The notes below the pieces were generated by a model. The model worked only from the letters and a program-made list of their open reading frames with translations, had not been told where the DNA came from and made no database searches. From Gliomastix tumulicola (lineage: Eukaryota > Ascomycota > Sordariomycetes > Hypocreales > Bionectriaceae): 64,000 nucleotides of DNA. A program made the translations under genes and the position numbers. Below, one piece after another: positions 33,929 through 45,149 of this stretch (position 1 is the stretch's first letter; each line of letters begins with the position of its first letter). The stretch is taken from NCBI GenBank assembly GCA_001599755.1, contig BCHX01000002.1, forward strand, positions 124,001 through 188,000, in the 5' to 3' direction.

Positions 33929-34797
33929 GACCGGATGGCATCTGGAAGAAGCATGTGACAGCGGGGAGTTTATCAATCAGTCACAAGGATTCGTGTTTGC
34001 TTGACGTAGGCTACAAGCGTCATCCTTTGGCATCGAGTTGCTCGCAAGAGAATACCTCGGTTGGCCAGTTGTCGCCTCAGCGAGGACGCGGGGAGGCATC
34101 GTCAGCGTCCCAGGGCGTCTGGTTGGGGATCACGGGTGCAGATCGGCCCACTCGCTGTGCCGGACTGGGTATGAGTTTGCGATGGTGAGGAAGTGTTCCT
34201 TGGGGTGACGTCGGGGGTTTATAAACCGACTTCCGGGTACGTTTACCGCAGGTCGAATCTTTGGTTCCGTGCCCGTCCCGAGCAACCAACGGCTGTTCTC
34301 TTAATCAGCACGGCATCCCACTCACGTCACTTCACCGTTGCGTTATGTTGCATTGTGATCCCGGTTGACAGGGGGATCCACTGGTGAGAAGGTGTAGGCA
34401 TCGGCTTTACACCTGGAACTGCACTAACGCCATATCCGTGACTGACACAACGAGCAGCCATCGGGATGTGGGCAACAGGCAGCTGCAATATATCAAGCTG
34501 GTGAATGCTGCAGGAGTCGGAAGCCCGCGGACGGCCGGCTGGCAGAGTATTTATTATAATTAGGTGGCATTCATCCCAGGACGCCAACGGACTTGCTGCA
34601 CGTCGGATCTATCAGCGATGAGATTGGCATAACTCCGTCCAGCTTGGCGGTACTGCTTACCCTTTTCGGCATATCCCACGCCTCACTGCGTGCCGACGGT
34701 GGCTGCTTCTGTGAGGCGCATTGGAATGCCATGATAACGGGGATGGATATTGGATCTAGAGCATCACCTTATCTCCGCTACATGCAATATTGCATCG

Positions 34798-34806
34798 TAT
34801 ATAAAA
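34798..34806 (+). promoter_or_regulatory. TATA box of the second SDR gene
   Basis: TATATAAAA about 155 bp upstream of the ATG at 34961. Confidence 0.5.
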
Positions 34807-34960
34807 TCTCCTCTACGTGTCACTGTGAAGCCGAACCATTCATCACGACAAATCATTCCAGAACACATCTCGCCCGTCTCAGCCATTTCCGCATCTCTCA
34901 ATACGCGACAGACCTCCACCACAAGTCCAAGCAAAGCAGCTAAGCCCCGAGCACTTCACC

Positions 34961-36127
34961 ATGTCTCAGTTCCGACGATCCACCTTGATCCCGTACAAAG
35001 CTCCTCTAACAGAGGAGAATCTTCCCGACCAGAGTGGGAAAGTATGCCGTCACTGTCCTATCCCTAGCTTGGCCAGATGTACTGACATTGTCAAGGTCTT
35101 CATCGTTACTGGTGGTAACAGCGGTGTCGGCAAGGAGCTTGCCAAGATTCTCTACCAGCACAACGCCCACGTCTGGATTGCAACTCGATCTCAGGGGCGC
35201 ACCGAAGAGGCCATTGCCGAGATCCAGGGTCTGTTCCCCAACTCGACGGGACAGCTCTTCTTCCTCAAGCTGGAGCTTGACGACCTATCCACCATCAAGG
35301 CATCTGCCCAGCAATTTCTCTCTCAGGAGGCCCGTCTAGATGTCGTCTGGAACAACGCAGGTGTCATGATCCCTCCCCAGGGCTCCAAGACAGTGCAGGG
35401 CTACGAGCTCCAGCAGGGCACCAACGCCCTGGGCCACTTCCTCTTCGTCCGCTTCCTGACCCCTCTGCTCATCGAGACGGCCAGATCTGCACCCCGGAAT
35501 TCGGTGCGCATTGTCTGGGTGTCATCCATGTCCGCCGACTTTGCGCCTCATCCGGCGATCGATTTCTCCAACATGGATTACCACGTCGATGAGGACGCCA
35601 TGAACAAGTATCACCGGTCCAAGGCGGGCAATCTGCTCCATGCAGTTGAGTTCTCTAGACGCTATCCCGACAGCGGTATTATCAGCACCGTCAGTCTCGC
35701 TGCAGTGAATCTCTACCATCTTAAGAGCCATATGCTGACGACCTTTCCAGTCACTCAATCCTGGGTTGTTGAAGACCAACTTGCAACGACACTTTCCTAC
35801 GTCGCAGAAGGTCATGGTGGTGAGGTGATCCTTATGTCATCATCAACAGTATCAGATACTAACCATGCTTGCTCGCCATAGAAAGTCATGGGCCATCCCC
35901 CCAAGTTCGGCGCCTACACGGAGCTCTATGCCGGCCTCGACGCTTCGATCACTCCCGAGGACAAATGGGGTCAGTCACGGATACCAACGCCTGATGTGAA
36001 TGTCTGCTAACAGCCAACAGTCACTCCCTTTGGTAGGAAAGAGACTCCGCGCAAAGACTTCATGGAGCCCGAGATCGGCCGGCAATACTGGGAGTGGAGT
36101 GAGGCCCAGGTGCAGCCATACCTGTGA
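34961..36127 (+). CDS. short-chain dehydrogenase/reductase (SDR), WW-oxidoreductase-like
   Basis: Five exons, 34961-35041, 35096-35689, 35751-35819, 35882-35969 and 36021-36127, give 312 residues. The glycine motif TGGNSGVG, NNAG and the catalytic YHRSK are all present. Introns 2 and 3 are decisive: the unspliced frame runs on to a stop at 35879, but splicing at 35690-35750 (branch CTGAC, acceptor TTTCCAG) and 35820-35881 restores family sequence, ISTSLNPGLLKTNLQRHFP and then KVMGHPPKFGAYTELYAGL. The first intron is 54 nt with no stop, so its retention would add 18 residues in frame. The substrate is unknown. It is divergent from the lipid hydroxylase gene, so a shared lipid or terpenoid pathway is possible but unproven. 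Confidence 0.87.
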
Positions 36128-37032
36128 GCTCACCATCGAAGATGATGATGGTCACTCCGGTGAAGATGGAGGTGCGAGCGAGTGCCGAACACAAGAGGAG
36201 GTAATTATGTATTTGACATGTGTTAGCTCCGACTTTCTTGCCAATAGCGTCTGTTTTAGTTAGTCCACTTTGCATTCTCGAATACGAATGCATTTTCCAG
36301 AAGACTTGTACGTTGGCTTGGTTCAGGCACAAGCCTCTGCTTCAGCTGCCGATCGATCGGCCACAGATCGATAAGCGATCTTATGGACGACATCTGAAAG
36401 CATCAGATTAAGCCTACAAGCATACCATACCTCTAGTGCTAGAGTGAGCTCGATCTCTCCTCAATATTGGTACTCGTAAGGGCACCCTTCTGACCCTCAC
36501 GCCCCATCCCCCATGGAGACCGACCTTCGGAGAACTGTCTCGATTGAGAGTCTCGACAAACAACGTGGCCCAATGCATGTGAGGCAGCCCGCATCTGATT
36601 AGCCCGTTGACTGTCCGGATCACGCCTCAACGAGATCCGGACATCCTCTCGGAAAGACCCCATCCCAGACCACAGCCAAAACGTGCAGCTCGCTCTGCTC
36701 TCACGGCTGCCCAGCCCGGCCTTCGAGAGACGGCGGGAGTGGGACGAATCCACCCCGCTGGCCACCCACGTTGACGATTCATTGGCGCTGGCAGGGGATC
36801 CGGAGCCCTTATTTCGGCTCTGCTGGTGAAAAGGCATGGCACCTCCGCGTGGCTAGGCTCGTACAGGAAGCTCAGCGGCCTTCAGTGAGCCACTCAGTGG
36901 ACCTGATACCACCGAACCGCTGGGACCAGATCGGTGTTTAATTCTTTCTTAAAGTCAATGGCAACCGACAATCCGGGTGTCTCTGGCACTCGTCTTTACT
37001 CCTTTTGTGCCATTGGAGCTCACTCACTCAAG
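36128..37032. other. intergenic, no gene seen
   Basis: 905 bp. A minus-strand frame of about 130 codons at 36439-36837 is Ser/Arg-rich without any family signal and is not called. Confidence 0.5.
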
Positions 37033-38262
37033 ATGAAGGCGTCCATTGTCTCTGCTCTTGCTCTGGCCTTTGCGCCCGCGGCTCTTGCTGACTGGGCTGA
37101 GGCCGAGGGCAAGTCCCTGGAGTTCAGCACTGTTGGGGGCTATTTCCTCCAGGATGAGCCGGACACCAACCCCAGCGGGTTTGACTACGTGCGCGCACGC
37201 ATCCAATTGAAAGAAGATCCCATGTCCGAGTTTGTAGCTGACAGTTGGGGACAATTCAGGCCAAGGTCAACTTCGGCCTTCTCGAGAGGGACTACGCGAC
37301 CGACAAGCGCTTCGATCCCGACGGCGAGAAGACGCAGTGGCAGCGATTCGAGCGCTGGGTCCAGTACCTGAACTCGCGCTGCCACAATGACGGCTCCACG
37401 CACTACAAGCTGTTCTTCCTCGGCCGCCACGGCGAGGGCTGGCACAACGCCGCCGAGACCTTCTACGGGACTCCGGCCTGGAACGTGAGCAAACAACGTT
37501 GACGCGCAGCCTAACCTCTTAAATCGTCACACTGACCAGGTCTTTTTCTAGTGCTACTGGGCCGAGCAGACCGGAAACGGGACCGCTCACTGGGCCGATC
37601 CCCTTCTGACGCCCGCCGGTCTCGCGGAGGCCTACAAGGCGAACGCCTACTTCAAGGACCGCTACGAGACCCAGAAGATGCCCTTCTTCGAGTCGTACTA
37701 CTCCAGCCCGCTGGCCCGCTGCACCATCACCGCCAACCTCACCTTTGGCGACATCGCGCTGCCCGAGGAGCGCCCCTTCGTCCCGACGGTCAAGGAGGGC
37801 TTCCGCGAGGGCATGACCGTCCACACCTGCAACTGGCGCTCCAACAAGACGTACATTGAGGAGATGTTCCCCTGGTTCGAGTTCGAGCCTGGCTTCACCG
37901 AGTACGATGAGCTCTGGCGCCCGGACCTCGCCGAGACGGGCGATGCTGAGGATGTCCGTGCCCACGACGTCCTCGACGACGTCTTCCGAACGGACGACAA
38001 GACCTGGCTCAGCGTCACTGCCCACTCTGGCATCATCTCGAGGCTGCTCAAGGCCGTCAGCCACAGGGAGTTCCGCCTGTCGACCGGCCAGATCATCCCC
38101 GTGCTTGTGAGGGCCAAGGTCATTGAGCTGCAGCCGGACCCGACGTATGATGCCCTCGAGCCCTACTCTACGTGTGATGCTCCTCCCCTTGAGAGCATTC
38201 CCGGAGTCGGTTGCGTGTGCGCCTCCACGACGGCTGCTTTTGTGCCTGCTCCTACGTCGTAG
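37033..38262 (+). CDS. secreted histidine phosphatase (phosphoglycerate mutase-like)
   Basis: Three exons, 37033-37188, 37260-37484 and 37552-38262, give 363 residues. The signal peptide is MKASIVSALALAFAPAALA. The histidine phosphatase core shows the phosphate-binding LGRHGEGWHN motif (about residue 110, with the phosphorylated His), the SSPLARC segment and the second catalytic His in VTAHSG. The fungal start region EFSTVGGYFLQDEP is typical of this group. Intron 1 uses the acceptor before GCCAAGGTC, giving FDYAKVNFGLLERDY. The substrate is unknown; the name phosphoglycerate mutase comes from fold similarity and a secreted protein is more likely a phosphatase. The C-terminal tail is Cys-containing and Ala/Thr/Pro-rich. 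It is convergent with GH12 at 276 bp. Confidence 0.88.
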
Positions 38263-38538
38263 AGCAGAGACACGGGCTGTATGGTAGAACTACGCAGAAA
38301 AGGATATGTAGATATAAGAGCTCAATAGAACGGTCACTGTTACACTTAGGCTATTCGGTGCACCTCACGCTGCCGTTTCTCGATTTGAGCTGCCCCAGGA
38401 ATTGGCCAGTCCCATCACCAATTGTGCAAGCCACGATGCAATCTGTAGACTTGCAATTATAACATGGAAAACAGGGCTCGAACCTTCTCTTAAGATATCG
38501 ACGTCCTACCACATACATCTTGTAGATCTAAAATCTAC

Positions 38539-38661
38539 CTAAAGGCACTGGGAATACCACTCGTTGGAAGCCTTGCAAGTTCCAGAAGCGCAGCAGGTCG
38601 GGCCAGTCCATCCAGAGCCACCGCACTGCCCGTACAAAGCAGCACAAGTCGGGTTTGGCGT

Positions 38662-38693
<32 letters not shown>

Positions 38694-39591
38694 TTCCCGC
38701 AGTGAGCGAGACGCTGTATCCCGTAGTGCTGAAGACCGCATTGCTGCCAACAAATGGCTCCGTGCCGGCACCGATGGAGTATACACACTGCGAATTCGGG
38801 TACCCCTGCGATGAGACGAGGTACTTGAGGAAGTCGTTGAGATCGCCGCTGTAGTTGGTCTGCTGGGACGTGGCGACGAAGCTGAAGACGGTCATCTGGG
38901 CATTCATGCCCTTGTACAGCTGCCACGAGACGCCGCTGATGGTGACAGTGGCGATCGGCGAGCCGGTTGAGCTGATGGGTCCTGCACCGCCAAGGGCCCC
39001 GAGCCTTCCACAGTTGTCAGCTTCTAGTCTTCAGAGAATGTTGAAGGAGAATGACTCACCAGATCATGATCTCGTACAAGGGGGTAGTGCCACAGTCACT
39101 GTTGCTGAAGAGATCGTACGCCACGTTGGCCACCATTCCAGAGCCCGTATAACTAGGCACATAATGTCAGTTAAATAAGCCACATAGAGATAGGAGAAAG
39201 AGGATGAGGTATACCTCCACTGCCACTTGGATGGCATGGTCGAGATGGCCGACACCCTCGCAGCAGGAGCCTGGAGGACGGCATTCGGGTACGACTTGAC
39301 GTTGTACGGCCCGCCAGACCAGGACCAACTCGTCGACCATCGAACGAGGCCACTGTAGATGCCATCAACAGTGAGGCACTGCGAGCCAGTGCCGCTGTCT
39401 TTGCCCCAGAGGTTGTTGTAGATGGTGTAGCCACCCGTCTGGACAGAATCCCACTGCCCGCAGACTGTAGTCGCACGCTTCTCCAGCGGCTGCGTCCTGG
39501 TAGGGATGAGATCGCGGTCCTCGAGAGCAACAGGCTGCGGAGCGGCCGCAACGAGCGCCGCGAAAGCGGTCAAAGAAGCAAGGAACTTCAT
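38539..39591 (-). CDS. secreted GH12 endoglucanase with C-terminal CBM1
   Basis: Three exons, 39215-39591, 39060-39152 and 38539-39004 (introns 62 and 55 bp), give 311 residues. Order: signal peptide MKFLASLTAFAALVAAAP; a propeptide ending in LEKR, a Kex2 site, before ATTVCGQWD; the GH12 beta-jelly-roll with the nucleophile Glu in LYEIMIWLGALGGAGP and the acid/base Glu in GTEPFVG; a linker of ten Gly residues encoded by (CCG)n; and a fungal cellulose-binding domain (CAALYGQCGGSGWTGPTCC) that ends in WYSQCL. GH12 enzymes cleave beta-1,4-glucan or xyloglucan; this sequence alone does not say which. The CBM1 should fix the enzyme on cellulose. A TATAAAT box lies about 75 bp upstream. Confidence 0.95.
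38663..38692. repeat. (CCG)n coding microsatellite in the GH12 linker
   Basis: About ten CCG triplets on the plus strand encode the poly-Gly linker between GH12 and CBM1 on the minus strand; its length could vary without a frameshift. Confidence 0.9.
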
Positions 39592-42506
39592 CTTTGGACT
39601 TTCGTCATGGATTGCCTGAACAGATTGCTCATTTCGTCAGTGGTGCGGAAATCATTGCTGCATTTATACCTGCGCAGCGATGAACTTTCAAAGACTGAGC
39701 ACCAGTAGTTCACGAGAACCATTCTGTCAACGGCTGATCTGCTTCCACACATACCGCTTTAGGAAATATCGAGTCCTCACTTCCTGCGAGTGGTGGATTT
39801 TACTGCCGCTTACCCGCCGCTGTCACTGGACGTGGATCGGTCTAGGCCGGTTTCCCCCCTCAAAAACCAGATGTTTCCCCAGCTAGCAGGGTTCTCCTCT
39901 CGGCCCATCGTCTCACGACAACGGCGGAAATATTCCAGAGCGGTTGAGGAGTATTGGTTTCTCGTCGGATCCTCGGGTCAAAGGCGAGACAGCGATTGGG
40001 CCGCATCTACAAGATCAGTACCGGCGGTTGGATTCGACGACAATGTCTCCATCCAGCCATGCGACTAACCAGGTCTCGTTTTCCCTCATGTCCCTCTCAA
40101 AAGGCCCTGACGTGTTTCCATCACCCAACCCCGGAGTAACGTGCCTTATCCGTCGGCAGGAGGATGGAGATTCAGCCCGATGGGAATATCATCAGAAGCA
40201 AGAAGGAGAGCATAGATGAGATACTTCTCAGCGGCCTCCACATCATGCATTACCCGGTGATATGCAGCATCCCCCAGGTTGAAACGTCATATTTGACCGT
40301 GCTTTATGATATCTGTGCACCTGCCAATGACACCTCCCATGGTCTCCTCAGTCCCGAAGATCTGGGCATTTTGCCGGTACCAGTCCGTCATGCAGTGAAA
40401 ACACTGCGATGTGACGAGAACAGCGACTATGGCATTGATACGAATCGTCAACTCAAGCTCGTACCAGTATTCTCAATGTCCAGACGCGCTGCTCCGATGG
40501 AGAAAGTTGTCCAAAGCACGTCTTTCTGAGACCTGGGATACGAATATGGGCAGTGCAGCGACGTACCCTATACCAAGGGTGGTCCCAGACATTCTGCCAA
40601 CATGCCTGCACTTCTTTCCGCTAGAAAATGTGTGGTAATGATTCAAAATTATCCCTCCACGCATCTGCCATGGTCTCTTAAGTAAATAATCACGCAATTG
40701 TATTCGGTATGAGTTGGTGGACTGCAGCGTACATGAATTAGATCAAGGTAACTACGAACCAAATTACCCATTCAAAGCACCAGGGCACAGTACAGTAGAT
40801 AATACTTGGCAATTGATTACTCCCAGGGGGCATGCGCCAGTGAAGAGGCTGGATAGACATAGTAACGTCACAACCTTGACATGCATCTTCGGCTCTGGAT
40901 ATTCGACCGTTCGGCGAAGCTCAACACCATCGATGCCACAATCACGCGCGACTGAAGCTCTGACCTGATATCGATGGGATGAAAGACGAGACGACGGAGT
41001 GGGGAGGCGATTTGCTGGTCCACATCAAACAGTGGCAAACCGGTAGGGGCTTCGGCGAATATCCAGGGGCTGATCACTGCCTCCTGTCAAGACGTTTCCA
41101 GCTGACGAGAAAATCCTGCCTCATCAACGACCATTAGAGGGTCTCGAAGTTGTCTTTCCCCCAGCGAAATCTCTCGTTTGTTTGTTTATTTGAAGGACAT
41201 CAAAGAGCCCGAGCTCTGTGTGTTTATGCTCGAGGGCCAGCATATCGAGATGATGACACACACTGGGGCGCGCGCGCTGAAGCCAGGGGGTCCACTAGCG
41301 AACATGTCGGAGCTGATGAAGGTCAAACCAGCGCCGGCAAGACTCGGGCACCGAACTGAGCTCACCAGATGAAAAAGCTGGTAGCAGTGTGCAGCCCCTG
41401 CCTGGAGGCTTGAGACAGCCGCGAAGACACGCTCATTAGCGAAGGGGCAGCTGTGCCCTGGCCACTCCATGCAGGGGCCGTGATCCGGACCCCATAAAGC
41501 AGTAAAATCACTAAACTCCCCTCCCACTAACCCCGTGTCTGTCTGACAGGGAGGGTGGAGGAGGGAAAAAACAGCTTCATGATTCCACATGGCGGTTCGG
41601 CCAGACTCAACCGAATCAAGCATGCCGATAATGAGATGAACATCGTTTGCTGTTTGTGCCGCCGTTTATGTTTGGGATGGCCCTCTGCTTTTTCTCGTTC
41701 GGGTAGGCCCAAGCCCTGAGGCTGCGACGCGAGAGAAGCCCCTGACGCTTCCTCAAACGTCTCGGATCAGCGTCACATCCGGCTGGCCCCCACTGACACT
41801 CCCGTACTGTAACTATCTTCGCCGCCACCTTGCTCTGCTCTCTCCTGGTAGACGACTCCAGACCATCCTCGGACCCCGGTCCCAGCCACCGCGAGGGCGA
41901 GCATGCGGCTCTCCTGCTCTTGGCCTTGAACATGCCTCCCCGACGGTCCTACATGGTAAGCCGCTTGGCTGGCCCCCCTTCAGGAGCCGTGTGTCATGTC
42001 CAGCCGTGGAGCCGAGAGCTGGCTGCCCGCTCATTTGGCGGACTCGTCTAGTGTGTCTTTTGGAATCATCTCAAACCAGTATCGTTTGATACATTCCCCA
42101 GGACCAAAGGAGTCGCTTTGGAGCGTCAGCTGGGCTACCAGGACGACGGGTGAGAAATGCCTAGAGCCATCCGACGTCTCATGTTGCCCCCCTGCCGCCC
42201 GCAAGAGGCCTCCTTTCGGGATAGGGCTGGCGAGGGGAACACCATTATTTAACTACTGCGTGCTCGCTGCATCATCACTGACCTACTTCTGAACTGGTCG
42301 ACACCAAAGTCACTTCTCTTCTCCGTACTCTCATCCCAACGCTGGCATTGGGATACCCCATTCGCTTCTTCTGTTAATATTCTTTTGATTTGACGCGACC
42401 TGGTGTCTTGCATTGTTTTTACCTCTCTATAACGTGGGTTTGTTTGTATCAACAACACCTCTTGTCTCCTTCTTCTCTTCAACCACACAGCAGCTCCCTT
42501 TTCACG
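39592..42506. other. long gene-poor stretch, no gene seen
   Basis: 2.9 kb between the divergent GH12 and Egh16-like genes, the largest empty interval here. Frames up to 145 codons exist on both strands (for example 40164-40529 plus and 41186-41623 minus), but none has family motifs, a credible start context or spliced continuity. I see no TIRs, LTRs or RNA genes. Confidence 0.55.
39662..39668 (-). promoter_or_regulatory. TATA box of the GH12 gene
   Basis: TATAAAT on the minus strand, about 75 bp upstream of the start codon. Confidence 0.5.
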
Positions 42507-44198
42507 ATGCATATTCCCAGTGTGCTTGCTCTCATCGCCGCGGCCGGCCTGGCTGATGCCGCCGCCATTCGCGAGAAGTCGGCTGTCGCCCGTCCGCTGC
42601 GTGCTCGACAGAACGGCAACCAGCTGGACCCGAACCTCGTCCAGCAGGGATCGCAGGCCGATGGCACGGACGCCAACGGAAACAACGAGGCTGGTCAATC
42701 GCCGTCTGCTACGTAAGACAAGACTATCCAGTCACACGAGAGAGCGTGAAGAGAGCGTGAGCAGAGCTGACATTGCTGGCAGGGACGACGCCAACTTCAT
42801 CAACTTCTGCCAAGGTCAGGATCTCACCAACGGCGAGCAGAAGCAGGGAGGCTCTTGCAACGGTATCGGTATGTATTAACCCCAAGTGGTCTGTATGTGA
42901 AGAATACCTTGTACTGACGAAGCACAGTCATGGGCCGAATTCCTGCCGTCAACCAGATGGTCTCGAGCATCTTCACCAACCCTCTGAACGGTGACGACCT
43001 CGCACCCGAGACCGACTTCACCATCTCCGTGCAGATGATCAACTTCGCCCCGGGAACCTTCACCAACCCGCAGACCACGTACTATACCGCTCCCCAGGAC
43101 CTCGACGGCGGCGGCAACATCATCGGCCACACCCACGTCACTGTGCAGGATCTCGGCAACGACGCCAACCCCACGACCCCTCTGAACCCGCAGCAGTTCG
43201 TCTTCTTCAAGGGCATCAACGACGCTGGCAACGGCCAGGGTCTGCTGTCTGCCGACGTGCCTGGTGGTCTGCCTGCCGGAAACTACCGTCTGTGCACCAT
43301 GGCGGCGGCTGCTAACCATCAGCCTGTGGTGATGCCTGTTGCCCAGCGAGGTGCCCAGGATGACTGTGTCCGCTTTACTGTCGGTGCTGGCAATGGAGGC
43401 GGCAACGGTGGTAACAACGGCGGTAACAACAACAACGATGGTGGCAACAACAACGGCGGCAACCAGGGTGGCAACGATGCCGGTAACGGTGATGCCGGCA
43501 ACAACAACGGCGGTGACGCTGGCAACAACAACGGTGGTAACCAGGGAGGCAACGACAACGCCAACAACGGTGGTGACCAGGGCGGTGATGCCAACAACGG
43601 TGGTGACCAGGGCGGTGATGCCAACAACGGCGGAGACGCTGGCAACGGCAACGACGGTGCCAACAACGGCGCTGACAACGGAGCTGATAATGGCAACAAC
43701 GCTGGCAACGGTGACGCTGGCAACGGTGCTGATAATGGTGCCGACAATGGCAACAACGGCGGCAACGATGCCAACAACGGCGGTAACCAGGACGGCAATG
43801 GTGATGCTGGCAACGGTGATGCCGGTAACAACAACGGCGGCGACGCTGGCAACAACAACGGCGGCGACGCTGGTAACAACAATGGCGGTGATGCTGGCAA
43901 CAACAACGGCGGTGACGCTGGCAACAACGGCGGCAACGGCGGAGGTGCTGGAGGTGCTTCAGCTGCCACTGCCCTCGGAGGCATCGCTGCCCCTCAGGTC
44001 GAGCAGGGCGATGATCCCAACCGTCCCTTCGTTGTGAACGGCAACTCGTTCGTCAACGAGGACACCGCCATCTCCCGTGCTTGCGACATCCAGAGGAACC
44101 AGTGCTTCGACGCCGTCAACTCCGGCCAGGCAAACGGCTTCGGCACCGGCGAGTGCGACGCCCAGCTGAATGCTTGCGTTGCTGAGCTCTCCGGTTAA
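42507..44198 (+). CDS. Egh16-like virulence-factor family protein with Gly/Asn/Asp repeat tail
   Basis: Three exons, 42507-42712, 42783-42868 and 42928-44198, give 520 residues. A signal peptide (MHIPSVLALIAAAGLADAAA) leads into the Egh16-like domain (Pfam DUF3129; appressorium-linked Gas/Mas group) at about residues 68-290: NFCQGQDLTNGEQKQGGSCN, VMGRIPAVNQMVSSIFTNPL, GHTHVTVQDLG and YRLCTMAAAANHQPVVMPVA. From about 295 to 480 the sequence is almost only Gly, Asn and Asp, in units such as GDAGNNNG, encoded by a 24-bp minisatellite. A short C-terminal segment with four Cys (SRACDIQRNQCFDAVNSG) closes the protein; this block is shared by other fungal secreted proteins. Family members are expressed during plant or insect infection. 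Function and effector status here are inference. Confidence 0.9.
43390..43945 (+). repeat. Gly/Asn/Asp-encoding minisatellite in the Egh16-like gene
   Basis: About 560 bp of imperfect in-frame repeats. The clearest array is four to five copies of a 24-bp unit encoding GDAGNNNG around 43825-43930. The repeat keeps the frame throughout, so copy-number change would alter length without breaking the protein. Confidence 0.85.
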
Positions 44199-45149
44199 GT
44201 GTTGTGCACCGGTCATGCCAAAGGCATATTGATGAATGAAGGAGCTGGGAAAGGTTCATGGAGGCTCAGGCACATGGCTGGTTGGTAATATGGGGGAGGT
44301 TGAAGACCCAGAGGTTGGGGCGCACTGTACCATCTTGATATCCCAATACATCATTTCCACGTTATCTATCTCTTCTGCCTCGTGATGAATTCAGATGCTC
44401 CGTCTGGCGAACTCAGCCCTCGCTCTTGAGCGGAGAGACTCACTGATCTTGATACTCTCTACTCATTCTCGCCACAGATCTGGCTGGGTAGGAGCATTAT
44501 CCAACACGAGGCGAAATCAACGGCAACAAGTTGCCGATAAGCGCGAACTGGCCTCGAATAACGGCCCAAACACGCATAAAACACGACGCCAGGAAGGATG
44601 AGAAGCGCTCGGCAGTAGGGCAACCGGCCGGCCGAACAGTACATGAGACCAGACATGAAACGACCTTCTAGATCGGATGAACCGCGAGGAGGGAAGCCTT
44701 CAAGCCACTTGATCACAGTTTGTCGATAGACTGAAACAGTCTATACTGAGTAAGGGCAAGGGCGGCGCTTGGTCGGCTCACTGCTGGCGGATGCATCTGA
44801 AGATACTGAAAACTGTTTCTACAATGATTGGTAGACGTGAAGCGCTCCGGCGATCTTATCCCGAACTGCTGTCCGAATGGATATGAGCGAGTCGAGTCCA
44901 GGGGGTTTATGCTGGCACAAACATGTGGCTGTGTGAGACTAAGAGTGAATGGAACTGATACCAGATACTTCGGACGTTGGCGTGAAAATCACTGAATCAT
45001 TCAGTGAGGTGATTAGGCTTGGCCTGGTTAGTCGCAGGGATCGGAGTTGGCGGACTTAGCGCACTCGTCACTGCTTGATCCCGTCAGCATTCCACAAGGC
45101 GCGATGAGATTTTGACGTCTTCCACCTTCACTTCCGGTAATTGAACAAT
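44199..45149. other. intergenic, with a perfect palindrome near the regulator gene
   Basis: 951 bp upstream of the second Zn2Cys6 gene. It holds the palindrome at 44989-45007. I see no gene. Confidence 0.5.
44989..45007. promoter_or_regulatory. perfect 19-bp palindrome upstream of a regulator gene
   Basis: TCACTGAATCATTCAGTGA: 9-bp arms around one central base, 143 bp upstream of the Zn2Cys6 start codon. The core contains TGAATCA, a TGANTCA match of the Gcn4/AP-1 bZIP type. It may be an operator; this is inferred from symmetry and position only. Confidence 0.4.

Larger units (their letters stand above)
33855..34960. other. divergent intergenic region, no gene seen
   Basis: 1.1 kb between the divergent hydroxylase and SDR genes, with TATA boxes near both ends (33922-33928 and 34798-34806). 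Short open frames only. Confidence 0.55.

Noticed and set aside
35690..35881. apparent premature stop in the second SDR gene, first read as a pseudogene
   Set aside because: Two normal introns remove the stretch and restore the family sequence, so the gene is intact.
36439..36837. 132-codon minus-strand Ser/Arg-rich frame
   Set aside because: No motif and no promoter or start context; typical of non-coding frames here.
38470..38516. tRNA-like sequence on the minus strand with a B-box-like GGTTCGAGCCC and an A-box-like TGGTAGGACG
   Set aside because: The boxes are about 17 nt too close for a tRNA, the T-stem pairs at only three of five positions and no acceptor stem can be formed. At most a tRNA-derived fragment.
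40164..40529. 121-codon plus-strand frame in the gene-poor stretch
   Set aside because: No motif, no splice or start support and no composition signal beyond background.
41186..41623. 145-codon minus-strand frame
   Set aside because: No recognisable domain; composition of random GC-rich DNA.
43390..43945. CRISPR-like regular repeat array
   Set aside because: The units are contiguous in-frame coding repeats without unique spacers, in a fungal gene.
43319..43984. 221-codon minus-strand frame and 232-codon plus-strand frame within the Egh16 repeat
   Set aside because: Both arise from the low-complexity minisatellite and give repetitive Leu/Pro/Ser or Thr/Ala/Met strings; not genes.
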